DNA from: Eutypa lata
Taxonomy: Eukaryota; Ascomycota; Sordariomycetes; Xylariales; Diatrypaceae
Assembly: GCA_022661535.1 (NCBI GenBank)
Contig: JAKULF010000004.1
Location: 5,270,001-5,334,000, forward strand
DNA length: 64,000 nucleotides
Direction of reading: 5' to 3'
The notes under the pieces were generated by a model. The model was not told the DNA's origin. It saw only the letters and a list, made by a program, of their open reading frames with translations, and did no database searches. This document shows, in pieces, positions 42,744-55,264 of this stretch. Positions within the stretch are counted from its first letter, which is position 1. Each line of letters begins with the position of its first letter. The position numbers and the translations under genes are program-made.

Positions 42744-45700
42744 CTAGTTGTGATACTCCTCCAACCAGGCTCTCAAGTCCCCGATATTCGGGTATTCCAG
42801 GAATAGGCTACCAGAGACCACGACTCCAAGTTGTTCGCGGAACTTCTCGGCAATCACCAAGCTCATGAGTGAGTCGATGCCCAGGCCTGAAAAACTGGCG
42901 TCATCAGTTAGGTCGGCAAGGTCGAGACCCGCCTCAGCGGCCACGATGTCAAACGCCTTCTTCGTCGTAGAATCAGGCGCCGCCGTCTCAACGGCGGCCT
43001 GGACTGGAGCCGGGGCCGCTGGGGGTGCAGGAGCTGTCGTGGTAGGTTTTGACACCGCCTCAGGCTTTGGAGCAACTGGCGGCTGCATAACCGGCTTCGG
43101 TGCTTGTACCTTTGCGGGAGTAGTGGCCTTCTTGGCGGAAGAGGTAGCAGTCGCGACAGGCGGTGCATGGGCATCGTCAGGGGCGGAGAAGAAGCGCGCG
43201 AGCAGGATGCGCGGGTAGCGGCGGAACTGCATGCCGATCATATTACCGACGATAACATCGTCCCGGAGGATGTAGACGTCACCGAAGTAGACGCTGGGGT
43301 CCTCGGCGGTCGGGATCATCTTGACGTAGGAGCGGTACCGGGCGCCGGGGACCAGCGGTTCAGCAAGGCGCAGCGAGCGCCAGCCGGGAGTGACGCAGTA
43401 GTTGGCCCGGGTGTCTACGGCGTCTGACACGTTGACGACGAAGCCGCCGAGGTGGCACACGCTGTCGATGAAGTGCGGGGGCACCGTCCACGACCCACCC
43501 TGGTCCTTCGAGAGCGTCACGTCCGCGAACGCCTCTAGCCCGTGCAGTACCACTGATTGCATCCCCCGGTACTTGTCCGCGTAGTCCACCAGGTTGTTCG
43601 CGAACAGCAGGTACGCCATGCTCCGGTTGAAGCGGCTGGCGACGCCCGCGGCCGCTAGCCGCTCCAGCTCCTGGATCCGGCCCTGCACCAAGTGAGCCGT
43701 CGGCACCCACGAATGGAGCCACGTGCCGGCGTCCTCGTAGCAGATCGTAGCGCTGGCGAAGGGGTCTTCGATTCGCGCTCCATCGGCAGCGATGTTGAAC
43801 CACTCCAGATGTGCGTAGTTGGAGTGTATGTCGGGCGTTGTGGCTGAAACCTGGATCAGCTGCGGCTTGTCTGTTTTGTTGTTCGACACGAGCCCTTTTA
43901 GGACCTCCAAGTTTATAATGTTTATGCTGACTTCATTTTTGCTGCCCGGCTTGAGCATCCGGTGAAGGTACTGGCCGAGTGTATATGCTATGTCGGCGTG
44001 GATCGACTAAAACGTAAAGTAGTCAGTAAAAGCTTCTAGTGTTGTGGCAAAACGATTAACTTACCGAGGTCACCACGCCACAGTTATTCATCTTGTGTCC
44101 CCATGCTGCATTACGGAAATCTGCTTGTCTCAGGTCCGATTGCATCACCAGAGTGCCAGAAGCCCCATCAAAATGCTCCTCAATGATCTGATGAACTGAG
44201 GATGTGCTGAGACCAGCTTTAGAGACTTGTGAGATTGGAGCTTTGTTCAAACCCTTCTCTTCGTCGTAGAATGTGTTGCCCTTGGTCAAGGCCCAATCCC
44301 CCTTGTACTGGAGCCAGTATGTTTTGTCGTTCCACGCATATGTCGGTAGGTCCAGGAGCCTCAAGGCCTTCTCGAAAGGCAGATGAAATGCATTCCAGTC
44401 GACTTTCACGCCGGCGCTATGCAACGCCGCCATACTGTTGGCCAGCGTTGTCCAATTATCCTCTCCTCGGCGGATGGTAGGCACGGCGGTATGGACATGT
44501 GAGAAGGTGGACTTGACGAAGCCCACGCAGACGGGATGCGGCCCGATCTCTATCCACACCGTCTCATCGTCGATAGTGCCAACCTTGTGGGCCGTCTCGA
44601 GAGAGGAGAGAAAATCCACCTTCTCGCGGGTAGCTCGAGACAAGTACGTGGCGTTTACCGTCTTGCTATCGAAGATGACTTTGTTCAGTAGCGGGGAGAT
44701 GATGGGCAGGTGTGGCTGTTGGAATATGACGCTGCCGCTTGCAATCGCCTGGAGCTCCTCGAGGATGGGGTCGGTCTGCGCCGAGTGGAAGGCGAAGGCG
44801 ACATCGAGGCCAGTGCACTTTAAGCCAGCTGCCTCTAGGACGGGGAGGACAGCGTCCATATCAGCTACCGTCCCGCTCAGCACCGTGTCTCGGGGACCGT
44901 TGGCGCATGAGACCTCGTAAGGTTTATCTCCTGCCGCCTCCTTCACCTGGGCGAGCGACCCGCGCACGGCCACCATCTTGTGACTGCCGGCCTGGCACTT
45001 CTGCTCGAGCATCCGCGCCCGCTGTCCGACGAGATAGACGGCATCGCTGGCTGAGAGCACACCAGCGACATGCAGTGCCGCGTACTCGCCCAGGCTGTGC
45101 CCGACGACGACATCGGGTCTGACACCCAGCGTGCCCCAGAGCTTGGCGAGCGCCATCTCGCTGCATGCCAGTGCGAGCTGCGTGACCACTGGCGAGTGCG
45201 TATAGTCCCGAGGATGAGACCCGTCGAGTGCGGGAACGAACGAGGAGAAACCCTGTGAGCGCGCGAGCGCGTTGAGGTGGAGGACCTGCTCTCGGAAGTA
45301 TGCCGAGTCGCGGTAGAGCTCCAGGTTCGAAGACTTATACGAAGCACCCTGGCCGGTGAAGGCGAACGCGATTGGGGGTGGCCCCGTCGCCGGGATGGGC
45401 TTGTGCGAGTCGACGGTTCCCAAGGCAGATGACAGCTTCCGCTTGACTTGAGCCAGCTCCGATGCCGTGAAGGCTACGCGGTGATTGTGGTGGTAGCGAC
45501 GGGCTGTGGTAGTGTATGAAAGATTGCCTATAGAGACATCGGGATACTTATCTAGATATCCAAGCAGCCTCTCGATGTTGCCCCGGAGTGACACTTTGCT
45601 TTTGGCAGAGACAGAAATAACATGCGTCGGGCGGGGATCTGTCTCTGTCACCTCCCGCATCGGCGCGTCCTCAAGTAATATGGACGTGTTGCCCCCTGCA

Positions 45701-48372
45701 GCGCTGAAGTTGTTCACGACAGCGATACGTTTTTTCCCGGGGGTGCGCGGCCATTCCGTCTTCTCATACGGTATGCGAACATTCCGCTTGTCCATATCCT
45801 TGGGAAATTTAGGATTGAGACTGTTCTTGATTCCGACGTGGGCCGGGATGGCGTTCTTCTGCATCATGAGGAGCACCTTCAGCAACGCCGTAACCCCAGC
45901 GGCGGCCTCGCTGTGGCCGACGTTGGCCTTTACTGCGCCGATATAAAGAGGATTCTTAGAGCTGCGGCGCTTCGCAATGGGCGCAAACACATTCGTCACG
46001 GATTGAATCTCTTCTGCGTCGCCGGCCTGTGTGCCGGTGCCGTGCATCTCAACAAAGCCCACATCGAGCGGGTCTATGCCTGCTCTGTTCGTGACCTGCC
46101 TTCCTAGATATGCTTGGTGTCCCGCGTGAGGGTGGGTGATTGAGATGGCCTCGGCGGAGTGGTTGGTGCCCGCAGCTAGGATCACACCCAGTATGTTGTC
46201 GTTGTCGGCTTCGGCATCCTCGAGACGCTTCATGACGATAGACCCCACGGCGTCGGCACGGCAGTAGCCATCGGCCTCTGAATCCCACGTCTTGCATGCG
46301 TTGGGTGTTTTGGAAAGGAAGTGGCCGTTGCAGAGACCAGCGAACGCGTCCGAGTTCGTCAAGACATTCGTCCCGCCCGCCACTGCCATGTCCGTGTCCC
46401 CGCTCCACAGGGATGTACACGCGGTCTAATTAACTTTATTAACATACAAATACTTCATTGCTAGGCAATGCCTGAAGGAGCAGGTAGCTACGAACCTGAA
46501 TGGTTGCCAGACTGGAGGAACACGCCGTGTCGATGCTGTAACTCGGTCCGGAGAACTTGAAGAAATAATTGATGCGACCCGGGCCAAAGGCACGACATCC
46601 GCCGGGGATGAAATATGTGCTAATCTCTTGGCCCGTGTTTACCTCGCGGTAATCATCACTAGCCTGACCGTAAAACGTCCCAATTCGATGCAGATTAGTA
46701 GAAGCGGTCCTGTTCGCGACGTAGCCTGCTCTCTCGAGCGCTTCGTAGGCGGTGGAAATCATCAACCTCTGCATGGGATCAGTCTGCTGCGCCTCGCGAG
46801 GTGACATGTTGAAGAACGGTGCGTCGAATAAGCCGGGCTCATCGATGAAACACCCGTAAGCCGTGTGGCTCGTGTTCATCCTCTTTCCAGTAGGGTCATA
46901 ATGAGTGTCAACATCGAATCTGTCGGCCGGGATCCTCCTATAGACATCCAGTCCGCTTTCCAATAGTTCCCAGAACTTCTCGGTATCGGTTGCTCCACCA
47001 GGCAGGCGGCACGACATGCCGACGATGGCTATTTTGGAGTTAATTGGTCCTTGAGATTGTTCGCCATCAGGGGAATCTGCGCTGTGTAAGAGGGGAATGA
47101 TTTCTTCCGTGGAGTTCTTGAGGTCTTGAAGCTGGCCTAAGGCTGCCACCAGGTCATTGATGACAAGAGAGGTCCGAAAGACCAGGATCGAGCAATGGCC
47201 GACTCCGAGATCACGAGCGCGCTGGACAATGCCGGCAACAACTTTATCCCAGCAGATCGCCTGGGTGAGGATCTCTCTGATGAGCGATGCAAATAGGTCG
47301 GTGGCTGTTTCAGCCCGGTAAGGCTCCCCTGTGGATGTCGAGTAAATGGGGATTCGCGGAGAAAACTGGGCGTTTAACTGATCCATAGAGCGTGTCTGAA
47401 CTATAGCGTGTACGTTTTCTTCTGTGTATATATGCTTGGCATGACAGAGACCGCCGTAAACAGGAAGTGCGATATGCTTGCGATCACGGAAGAAATCGGC
47501 TGTCCGGAAAAGCACAGTCAACCTTTCCGATGGGCCGCTGATAGTCACTGACGTAGCGCTCAAAGCACTGATAAAGACTTTGCTAGTCTCGGGGGTGCGC
47601 TAGGTACAGGTCAAAGTTAGCCCCTATTGGATAAAATCACACTTTGGTTTCCTTACCTCCTTGTTGTGAATCGTATCTAACTCCTGCTGTACTTCCTCAG
47701 GTCCGACGTTGGGCAGCACATAGGCCCAGGAGTCAGGGGCACTGGTATCTGCCAAGTCACGAGGTTGCAAGTTATGTGATACTTCGTGCACCAGAACCCC
47801 AAGGCGAAAAGCCTGCCTAACAACCTGGGCTCCAGTCAAAGGAAGATCCGACACCGCTGGAGCCAAGGACACAGCAGCGGTGGCAAGAATACCTATCCCG
47901 AGCCCGGCAAGACATGAGTCAAGGGAATCGTTATCGAAAGCACCCGGTGATGTTTCATAATGACTGGTAAAGTTAGCAGAAGGCCTTTGAAGTAGGAAGG
48001 ATTGCACTATGGATAATTCTTCACATACGTTATCAATGTTCCTAGCTCGATGATAGAAAGAAGAATGCCTTCGATGGAGCCGCACAGGGCACCATGACGA
48101 AGATCGACGAAGTCAACGAAGTCCAAGATTGATTCAAAGGGAGGGATCAACGACTTAAGAGGGGTCGGTAAGAGGCGAGTCTCTTCTCGAACCGCAAGCG
48201 TAGCTTCGTCAAAGAATCTAGCCAGGTAGGGATGTCGTCGGTCCTTACTGCGCTGACGCAGCTTGCGGAATAACTGATGCAAGTCGTCATTGGGAAACTC
48301 ATTGCTGAAGTAGATAAGCTTCATCTTTGCATGTTCGTTATCACTTGAACGACTAGGGGTGTATATGACCAT
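42744..48372 (-). CDS. Non-reducing polyketide synthase SAT-KS-AT-PT-ACP (MdpG/ACAS type)
   Basis: Iterative type I PKS expected to build an octaketide and release atrochrysone carboxylic acid with the aid of the thioesterase at 35321-36388. Model on the minus strand: 48372-48029, 47963-47657, 47599-46496, 46425-44065, 44006-42744; 1792 aa. An alternative start, [14 protein letters not shown] at 48324, is equally likely. SAT, residues 1-400, has a Cys in [10 protein letters not shown] and a His in [12 protein letters not shown] starts near 405, with Cys577 (DTACSSSLA), His713 ([10 protein letters not shown]) and His756 ([13 protein letters not shown]). AT has Ser1029 ([12 protein letters not shown]). 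PT has His1362 ([13 protein letters not shown]) and Asp1553 ([11 protein letters not shown]). A Pro/Ala linker leads to the ACP, with Ser1751 in [10 protein letters not shown]. There is no TE, CYC or methyltransferase domain. The layout matches the ACAS family exactly. Confidence 0.95.
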
Positions 48373-49325
48373 GATGCTCTCTGAGTTCGATAACAACGAA
48401 GTGTCTAATCAGCCAGTCAACTACTACTACTGGCTTGACATGGTACTATTCAACTCGAGCACTGGAGAACAGATGCATTAATACTTTGATTTTCTCCAGA
48501 TTGTCCGCAAATTCTGTTACTGCGGAGAGAAAATACAGATAACTCGCCGCCTTGCTCAACACCGAGCTCCTTGATTGGCGGGATTACAAAGCCCAGAAGG
48601 CATCGGGCATTGAGCGAGATGACAGGCGTCATCACACCAGCAGCGGGGACCGGCCAAGGTTTCACACGGAATACTATACGTATACTCTCTGTAAGGTAAG
48701 ACGGTGTTGGGATCCTGGACTTTCCATTGTATTCTAGTCGTAGGACACTGAGATGGAACGTGAAGTTTCCGTGGCATAAGTCCTGGGCACCACAGGAACT
48801 TCAAAAACGTCTACTACTGTCTTTACTACCCCTGGTGGATGCATCCACGAATTTACTGGCTTACGATAGACTCCTATCTTGCATAAAACTGTTTCTTCTT
48901 ACAAGGCACTATCAAAAACTGTAAAGCTAATAGCGATTTCCTTGACACTTGGTAATGTCACCAGAGATCCTTCAAGTAGTAATTGTTGCAATTTGTCTTG
49001 GAACATAGGGCTCATCACCTCATCACTTTCAAACGAACCATTCTAGTAAATACCATTGTCGTTAAAATAGGGCTATAACGCCTCGCAGCCGCTGTGTATA
49101 TGGTGCTGCGTAGTTTATCAGCTCGATGCCTAGTCACTTGTATAGAATGCAAAAGTATCTAATTTAGTCTTATGATGATGAAAACTTTGCAAGATATGTG
49201 AAGGGAATAGATAGGAACGAGTGCGTCTTTTATGATCGATACTGGGTTGTAAATATATTCAAAGGTAATTCAATGTTATTCCTATGAATTTTGACCTTTA
49301 CTCAATGGCACTGAACAAGAAGGCC
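48373..49325. other. Intergenic upstream of PKS
   Basis: PKS promoter side, then 3' flank of the dehydratase-like gene. No gene and no TCGGNNNCCGA found. Confidence 0.45.
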
Positions 49326-49997
49326 CTATCGTTCTTCGTCCTCACCAAACTCATCGTGTCCCTCTGCAAAGATTTTGTTATGATCATATTCTGACCATCG
49401 GATACTCGGCTCGATGCCAGCGAACTTCCACACACCGTTCTCCTTACGATACCAGATTGTGGCCTTGCCATGTCCATGCCCCTTGATATCAACTTCTGTT
49501 AATGCATCGTCCTTGTACTTTTGGTGCGCAACTCTCATTTGATGGTTCCCGGTAATTTCTGTCTCGCTGCTCTGATGCCACTTTGCCGCCCCGCCAACCA
49601 AATGTTGTGTCTTGAGGCGCTTATTGCCAAGCACCTTGGGATCCGAGGCCATTTCAACAAAAGCATCCGCAGGCATCGCCTCCCAGAGTTTGTTTAGAAA
49701 ATGACGATAGTCTATCTGTTGTATATATTAGTCACTATGTAGACTGAGAGCATATCTTCTGAGCTATAAGTGACGCACCCGAAGAGTCGAAGCGATGCAT
49801 TTTGAAAGCCTGTCCCAGTCCTTCGTATCGTAACTCTCAGCCCACTCGTAGAGAGCTTCTTGGCATCCTAGAACATCTATTGCATTTCAGTCAGCCTTTA
49901 TTGATTATATCGAAGGTATATTGCCAGAAGAAAGTTACCCAGAGAGGATCGGGCCAGGGTGGGGGCTAGTACCTTCGAAATTTGGTTGGTCGGCCAT
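49326..49997 (-). CDS. Scytalone-dehydratase-like protein (MdpB type)
   Basis: SnoaL/cystatin-like fold dehydratase. Model on the minus strand: 49997-49973, 49876-49779, 49715-49326; 170 aa, the usual length of scytalone dehydratase. Conserved pieces are [21 protein letters not shown] (catalytic Tyr/Asp region), [34 protein letters not shown] (active-site His), [14 protein letters not shown] (second His) and [18 protein letters not shown]. Homologues in emodin-derived pathways act with the MdpC-like reductase to dehydrate reduced emodin on the way to chrysophanol. The first exon is only 25 nt, but the joined reading frame ([17 protein letters not shown]) is convincing. It is divergent from the GMC gene across an upstream region that contains the TCGGATTCCGA site. 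Confidence 0.92.
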
Positions 49998-50205
49998 GCT
50001 TGGGTAAGTATCTTGGAATAGACGCTTCCTGAACCGAGGCAGTCTGAGTTTCGTTCAACACCAATTTTCAACCCCAATTCAATTGGTACACTAGTTAGAG
50101 TTTTGACTTCGGCGCATATATCGAAAGGATCTGGTAACTACTACGGTGCAGGTTGTGTAAGCCCAGGGATGTATTGGTGTCGGGCTAGCTAAGGTTAACC
50201 CCTAA

Positions 50206-50216
50206 TCGGAGATCGG
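50206..50216. promoter_or_regulatory. TCGG half-site pair TCGGAGATCGG
   Basis: Direct repeat of TCGG with three-base spacer, identical to the string at 31873-31883 upstream of the ketoreductase. It lies 37 bp from the full palindrome at 50253. Confidence 0.35.
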
Positions 50217-50252
50217 CAATCGTGAATTATCTCTGTGTCACCGAGTATTCCG

Positions 50253-50263
50253 TCGGATTCCGA
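50253..50263. promoter_or_regulatory. AflR-type palindrome TCGGATTCCGA
   Basis: Perfect inverted repeat, 256 bp upstream of the dehydratase-like start and about 600 bp upstream of the GMC start. Same 11-mer as at 55729, and the reverse complement of the one at 34976. Confidence 0.6.
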
Positions 50264-50860
50264 TGATATAGGTAGTATGACGGGTATGGACGCTAATATC
50301 CGATGCCCGTTAGTCGGGTAAGCCTTCACCGAGGTATGTCCATAAGCTTAGCTGAGGCAGGGCTGCCTAGCTGCCCCTACAAGCGAATTTACGAGTTAAC
50401 CTAGGATAATTACTCAGATCATTGAGAACATCAGTCAGAATGCTCACGCACGTGGCTATTTTCTTGGCTTTCTTTAGCGTCAGGAGGCTGACCAGCCAAC
50501 TGAATTACGTGAGCTGCAGCTCATCCTGTGGAACTTCTATGGATTAACTATCCACGTTGGGGTCGAGACGTTACTGAAGGCTCAGCCTTGTAGTCTTAAT
50601 AATGACTGATAGGTCATATGGTGAAGGATTTGGTCAGCCATGTTTCATTTTGGGCTTATTCCCAGTATCACAGCCGCACCACCTTGGGGTTTAATTTAAA
50701 CCAGCTAGAGCGTTGAGGAGGGTGAGAAAGCGGCGTAAACGGTAGAAGGATAAGGATATGACTGTTAGAGATGGTGATTAAAAGGATCAGATCCGGCAAG
50801 CTGTAACTTGAGGCTATATCTTGGTCAATCACGCCTAGCTAGAGAATTGTATAATTCCAA

Positions 50861-52681
50861 ATGCCTTCAATTTCAAGACTCTCTTATCTCCTTGGACTCA
50901 CGACAGTGTGTTTAGCGGCACCCATAGCAAATGGAACCAAAGCTAGCTATATCCTAATAGGCGGAGGGCCAGCAGGATTCGTGATTGCTGAGTACTTGAC
51001 ACGCGACCCTAATGTCCATGTCGTTCTCCTCGAAGCTGGGCCTGATGGTAGTACCGATCCAGTGATAACTAGTAAGTCGTATAGTTACCTCAGTTTACTC
51101 TTCATGTTTGTCAACGAGACTTAGGATAGAGCATTTAGTAACTGACCCTGACTAGCTCCGGCGGATTTCATCTCTTTACCGGATTATCTGTGGTCTTACA
51201 GCTCACAGCCTGACGCTAACCTCAATGGCTTGACCCCAGACTTATCACAAGGCAGAGTTCTTGGCGGGGGGACTGCCGTCAATGCCATGTACTACTGCAG
51301 GGGTTCTGCCTCCGTCTTTGACGAATGGGCTGAGATCACTGGAAATCAGGGTCTGGGTTGGGAGTCAATGCTCGACGCATTCAGGGCAACTACCCACTGG
51401 CAAGACGCCCCGTCTGCCCAGTACGTTCAGCCCTTGAATACCAGTGCCTTTGGAGACGGGCCCTTGGAAGTCACCCGCCAGCGGGAGCAGCTTACCTTCG
51501 ACCAACCATTTGCGAACAAGATGGCGTCCACGTTCGAGTTACCAAACATCGATTTTGTTTCGGGCGGAGGGATTGGTGTGACTCAAAGCGTTGAGTCGAT
51601 CCGGGCATCTAACGAGACTCGATCCTATGCATATAACACGTTCGGCTACCTGGCTAATAATCGCCCCAACTTCGAACTCCATCACGACGCCTGGGTTTCC
51701 AAGATCGGCTTCACTGGTACCACGGCCGATAATGTCACATACAATGACACCACGACGGGCACAATACACACCCTCCAAGCTGGTGAGATTGTCGTGACGG
51801 CCGGTACAATCAATAGCCCACAGTTGCTCATGCTTTCGGGCGTGGGTCCAGCTCAGCAACTCGAACAGCTCGGCATTGACGTGGTGAAAGACATTGCTGA
51901 TGTGGGTCAGAACCTCATGGACCATCACTACGCAGTAGTGCAATACGAAGCTGCGCAGGATGTCGACAGCTATTGGCAATTGACCGAGAACACGACCCGG
52001 GCGGCGATCGAAGATGAACGCTATGCCAGCAACGGGGATGGTCTACTAGGAACCATTGTGGGCGATGTCCTCGGTGCATATCGCCTCCCGGACGACGTCT
52101 TCGAGGGCACGGGCGACTTCCAAACGAACCTTCCCGCCGACCGTCCGCACGTAGCTTATTACCAGTTCGCAGGGCCCTTCTTGGATAACAGCCCTAATGT
52201 CAGCATTATCTCAGCATTTGCGGCTGCCGTCCAGCCCGAGTCCAGCGGCAACGTATCCCTTGCATCGGCCAGCTACCTGGATGCCCCGCTGATTAACTCT
52301 AACTACTGGGGCGCGGCGAGCGACAGGGCCGCCATCATGGCGGGCTACAGAGGATTGAGAGACCTCTTCCACTCGGCCGAGCTCAGCCCCTATACCACCC
52401 AGGAGCTCTTCCCTGGTGACGAGGTCAGCAATGACAACGAGGCGGACCTCTGGGCGGCGATTCAGGAGGCCTCGCGAAGTTGGCACCATCCCGTTGGCAC
52501 GACTGCGCTAGGAACCGTACTGGACGCGAACTGGAGGGTTAAAGGCTTGAAAGGGCTGCGGGTTGTCGGTGCGAGCTCGGCGCCGACGATTCCAACGTGT
52601 CCGATCCAGGCTGCGGTTTATGCTATGAGCTACAGGGCTGCCCTTGATATAGCAGATGCCGACCACCTGAGTTGTGCGTGA
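50861..52681 (+). CDS. GMC oxidoreductase-family protein, second catalytic His replaced
   Basis: FAD-dependent GMC fold, in the same superfamily as alcohol/choline oxidases and the non-redox cyclase AflK (versicolorin B synthase). Model: 50861-51071 and 51156-52681; 578 aa. Signal peptide MPSISRLSYLLGLTTVCLAA. The FAD motif is ILIGGGPAGFVIAEYL, followed by VVLLEAG. The GMC signatures are GRVLGGGTAVNAMYYCRGS and GTINSPQLLMLSGVG. The first catalytic His is in SRSWHHPVGTTALG (His514/515). The position where the second catalytic His or Asn normally sits (IPxxHIQAxVYA) reads IPTCPIQAAVYA, that is Pro553. Loss of that residue suggests a changed or non-redox reaction. A secreted or vesicular location is likely. 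Its place in an emodin-type pathway is not obvious; cyclisation or coupling are options. Confidence 0.88.
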
Positions 52682-53408
52682 CCATATGACTGCCTTTAGG
52701 TCATATTGGTGTACTATGATGTTTCCTCATGTTTTCAGCGCTGATTACATTTTAACTTGTATCAGGGATAGAATGGGCTGGCATATGTTTTGTTAAATAG
52801 ATTGTACTTATATATTAGAAAGATTTTAAACGTCGCCAAGGTTTAGGTGACCTCACAGTTGCACATAGGAAGTACAATGGGTAATGTGAGTTTCTTGATT
52901 AGATGCAAGAATTGTGCTAAGCCAACATTCTCACATTTGTGACCCCTATTAAAGGATCCCCTATGTCACACGGGGAATGTAGCCGAAACCTGTTGGCTGC
53001 AATATAGGCAGTTGGAACCACGTCATCAAAGGTTACGCGTCGTCACACAGAAAATGTGAAGAGTATAGACCTTAAGACCAAAGAAGATTCCTGGCTGAAT
53101 AAAAACTTAACGTTCCAAGCTTATAAGCCTACAGAAAGGAGCCCTTACATGCTACGCATTTTTCCTTGCCCTTGAAGTATCTGTGTATGGATTTATTACA
53201 TGCCACATCCACGAAAGGACACCAGGTGGCCTTTGTGGGTCTGCCACAGATAATTACTTACCTCATTATAATTAAACCTCCCCCTATATCTTATACCGGG
53301 ACAAAAATTCGCAATATTTATTTACCTATCTAGTCACAACTACTCAGAAGTAGAGTACGTTAGAATCGTAACCAGGGTATTGAGGTTCGAATATGCTTTG
53401 AAAATAAA
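52682..53408. other. Convergent intergenic region
   Basis: Between 3' ends of the GMC and AMP-binding genes. No gene seen. Confidence 0.5.
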
Positions 53409-55264
53409 CTACGGTGAAGTGCTCTTGTTGATGTAATTCAATACTGCTTCCTGGACATCAAGCTTCATGACCTTGTGTGTCGCGTTGACTGGGAATTTAT
53501 GCAGACCTGTCTCCTTTAACGATGCAAGCCCTCGAAGGCTGTATTCTTCGCCCAACACGGAAATAACATGCTTTCTAATCCCTTCCGGAGGAGATCCACG
53601 TAGATCATCTAACACGGCAAATGGTTCGTGGCCAAGAACGGGATCCGGGACTGCCACGACACAGGCCTAGAGCAGGGAACTTGTGAGAAACAATGCATTT
53701 TGGAAATTATATAACAAAGAGCACTGACCTGCGCACCGACATATCTCTCGATGCAACTTTCCAGTACCGCTGGCATGATAGCCCGACCCATACGCAGAAT
53801 AGTATCCTTACTACGACCGAGAATATACACCAAACCATCACTACTCACCGTCGCAACGTCCCCCGTATCCATCCAGCGGCTTCCGCTGCTATCAGTGAAG
53901 AAGGAAGACGCATTTACACCTCCAAGATATCCCCGGATCAGGCTATCACAGGAGACGTGCAATTGTCCGGGCTGCTGCCGTGGAGCGATTTCCCCCTTAT
54001 CCGAGTTCCAGATCCGAATCCGAGCTCCCGATGCCACCGCCCCCAGGGGGCAGAACTCGGCAAGGTAAGGGAGGTCCTCGACGGAACGGTCAAAGAAAGG
54101 CCAGGTGAAAAAGCCGCCTCCCTCGCTCATCCCATGGTTAACGCACACCCGCGCCCGCGGGAACAACTTGGCGCACCTGGCCAACACCTCGCGGGTGATG
54201 GCGTCGCCGCCCACCTGCACTGTCTGCACGGAGTCTCGGCTACCTTTGAGCAGGCGCGGCAGCTCGTTCTCCAGGGCGTGCACCATGGCCGGGGACAGGA
54301 CGATGAAGGTCGCGCCGTGGTGCTCAAGCGCTTCGAGCGTGTGCGCGACGGCGAAGCTGGGCCCTGTCGACATCACTACCGCGCCTCCTTCGCGCCACGT
54401 CTGAAGCGTGTGCTGCGGGCCGATGGCGCGCGAATTGTGCGCCTGTTGCAATACGCGAGAGCAGTTGGTCTCCGTGATGAGCCACGATTGCGACTCGAGG
54501 ATATGCGTCATCGACCCAACTCGGAGCGGACAGCCCTTCGGGCGCCCGGCCGACGTGCCGGACGTGAAGAGTATGGAATATATGCGCTCTGGATCATCAT
54601 TGCGTGCATCATTCAAGATCACGGCAGCGTCGAAATTGTCCGTTGTTGAAGGGTTCACCTCTAGCAAATGCCGAAAGGTCACCCATCTCTGGAGTGTATG
54701 GCCCTCCTGATGATTTAGTAAGACACCAAGGCTGGAAGGAGGCGTAGATGGTATCTGAGTGAGCGCCGCTTCGATATATGTGGCACCTTGGATATCATCT
54801 ACGAATATAACATCTGGTTGTAAGCTTTCGAGATGCGTCACGAGGACTTCCTTGTTGCTAAGAATAGACAGATCAAGCGCCGCAAGTGTAAGTCGCAGAA
54901 CGGCACACGTCCACAGGATCAGGGCATACTCCACTCCATTGGAAATTACACACAAGACCCTGCTGCCTGGAAGTATACCCTGGGCTGTGAGACCAGCTGC
55001 CAGCCGGAGCGCTCCGGCGTGAAGTTGGGCATATGTGAGTACTAAGCAGTTTTTCGTTGCATCACTGGATTTAATGAGGAACTGTAATTCCCGGTCAGGG
55101 CCCAACCACTCAGCCAGGTGGTCTGCTGGCTGGTGCATGGAGATGACGGCCAGTTCATTTGGACTTTTAAGGAGGCCTCGTTCAATGTGCGAAAAAATTG
55201 ATTGGTGGTTATTGACAATAGGGCCACCATCGATGTCTGCTAGAGTAGTTGAACCTTTCATCAT
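53409..55264 (-). CDS. AMP-binding enzyme, acyl-CoA synthetase-like (MdpI type)
   Basis: ANL-superfamily adenylate-forming enzyme. Model on the minus strand: 55264-53729 and 53666-53409; 597 aa, phase 0 junction (VGAQ|ACVVAVPDP). Motifs: phosphate-binding loop YSILFTSGTSAGRPKG (about 229-244), FIVLSPAMVHALE, NHGMSEGGGFFTW (A5 region), WMDTGDVATV (A7), LGRSKDTILRMGRAIMP (A8) and C-terminal NATHKVMK with the expected catalytic Lys (A10). No ACP or reductase domain is attached, so it probably makes an acyl-CoA or acyl-adenylate. Homologues (MdpI) accompany these clusters, but no established step needs them. An N-terminal targeting signal is not visible. It is divergent from the Baeyer-Villiger-type oxidase over an upstream region with a TCGGATTCCGA site. 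Confidence 0.9.

Larger units (their letters stand above)
49998..50860. other. Divergent promoter of dehydratase-like and GMC genes
   Basis: No gene. Holds TCGGAGATCGG (50206-50216) and the palindrome at 50253-50263. Confidence 0.6.

Noticed and set aside
53693..54649. 318-codon plus-strand frame opposite the AMP-binding gene
   Set aside because: The minus strand holds all adenylation motifs; the plus frame is a shadow.
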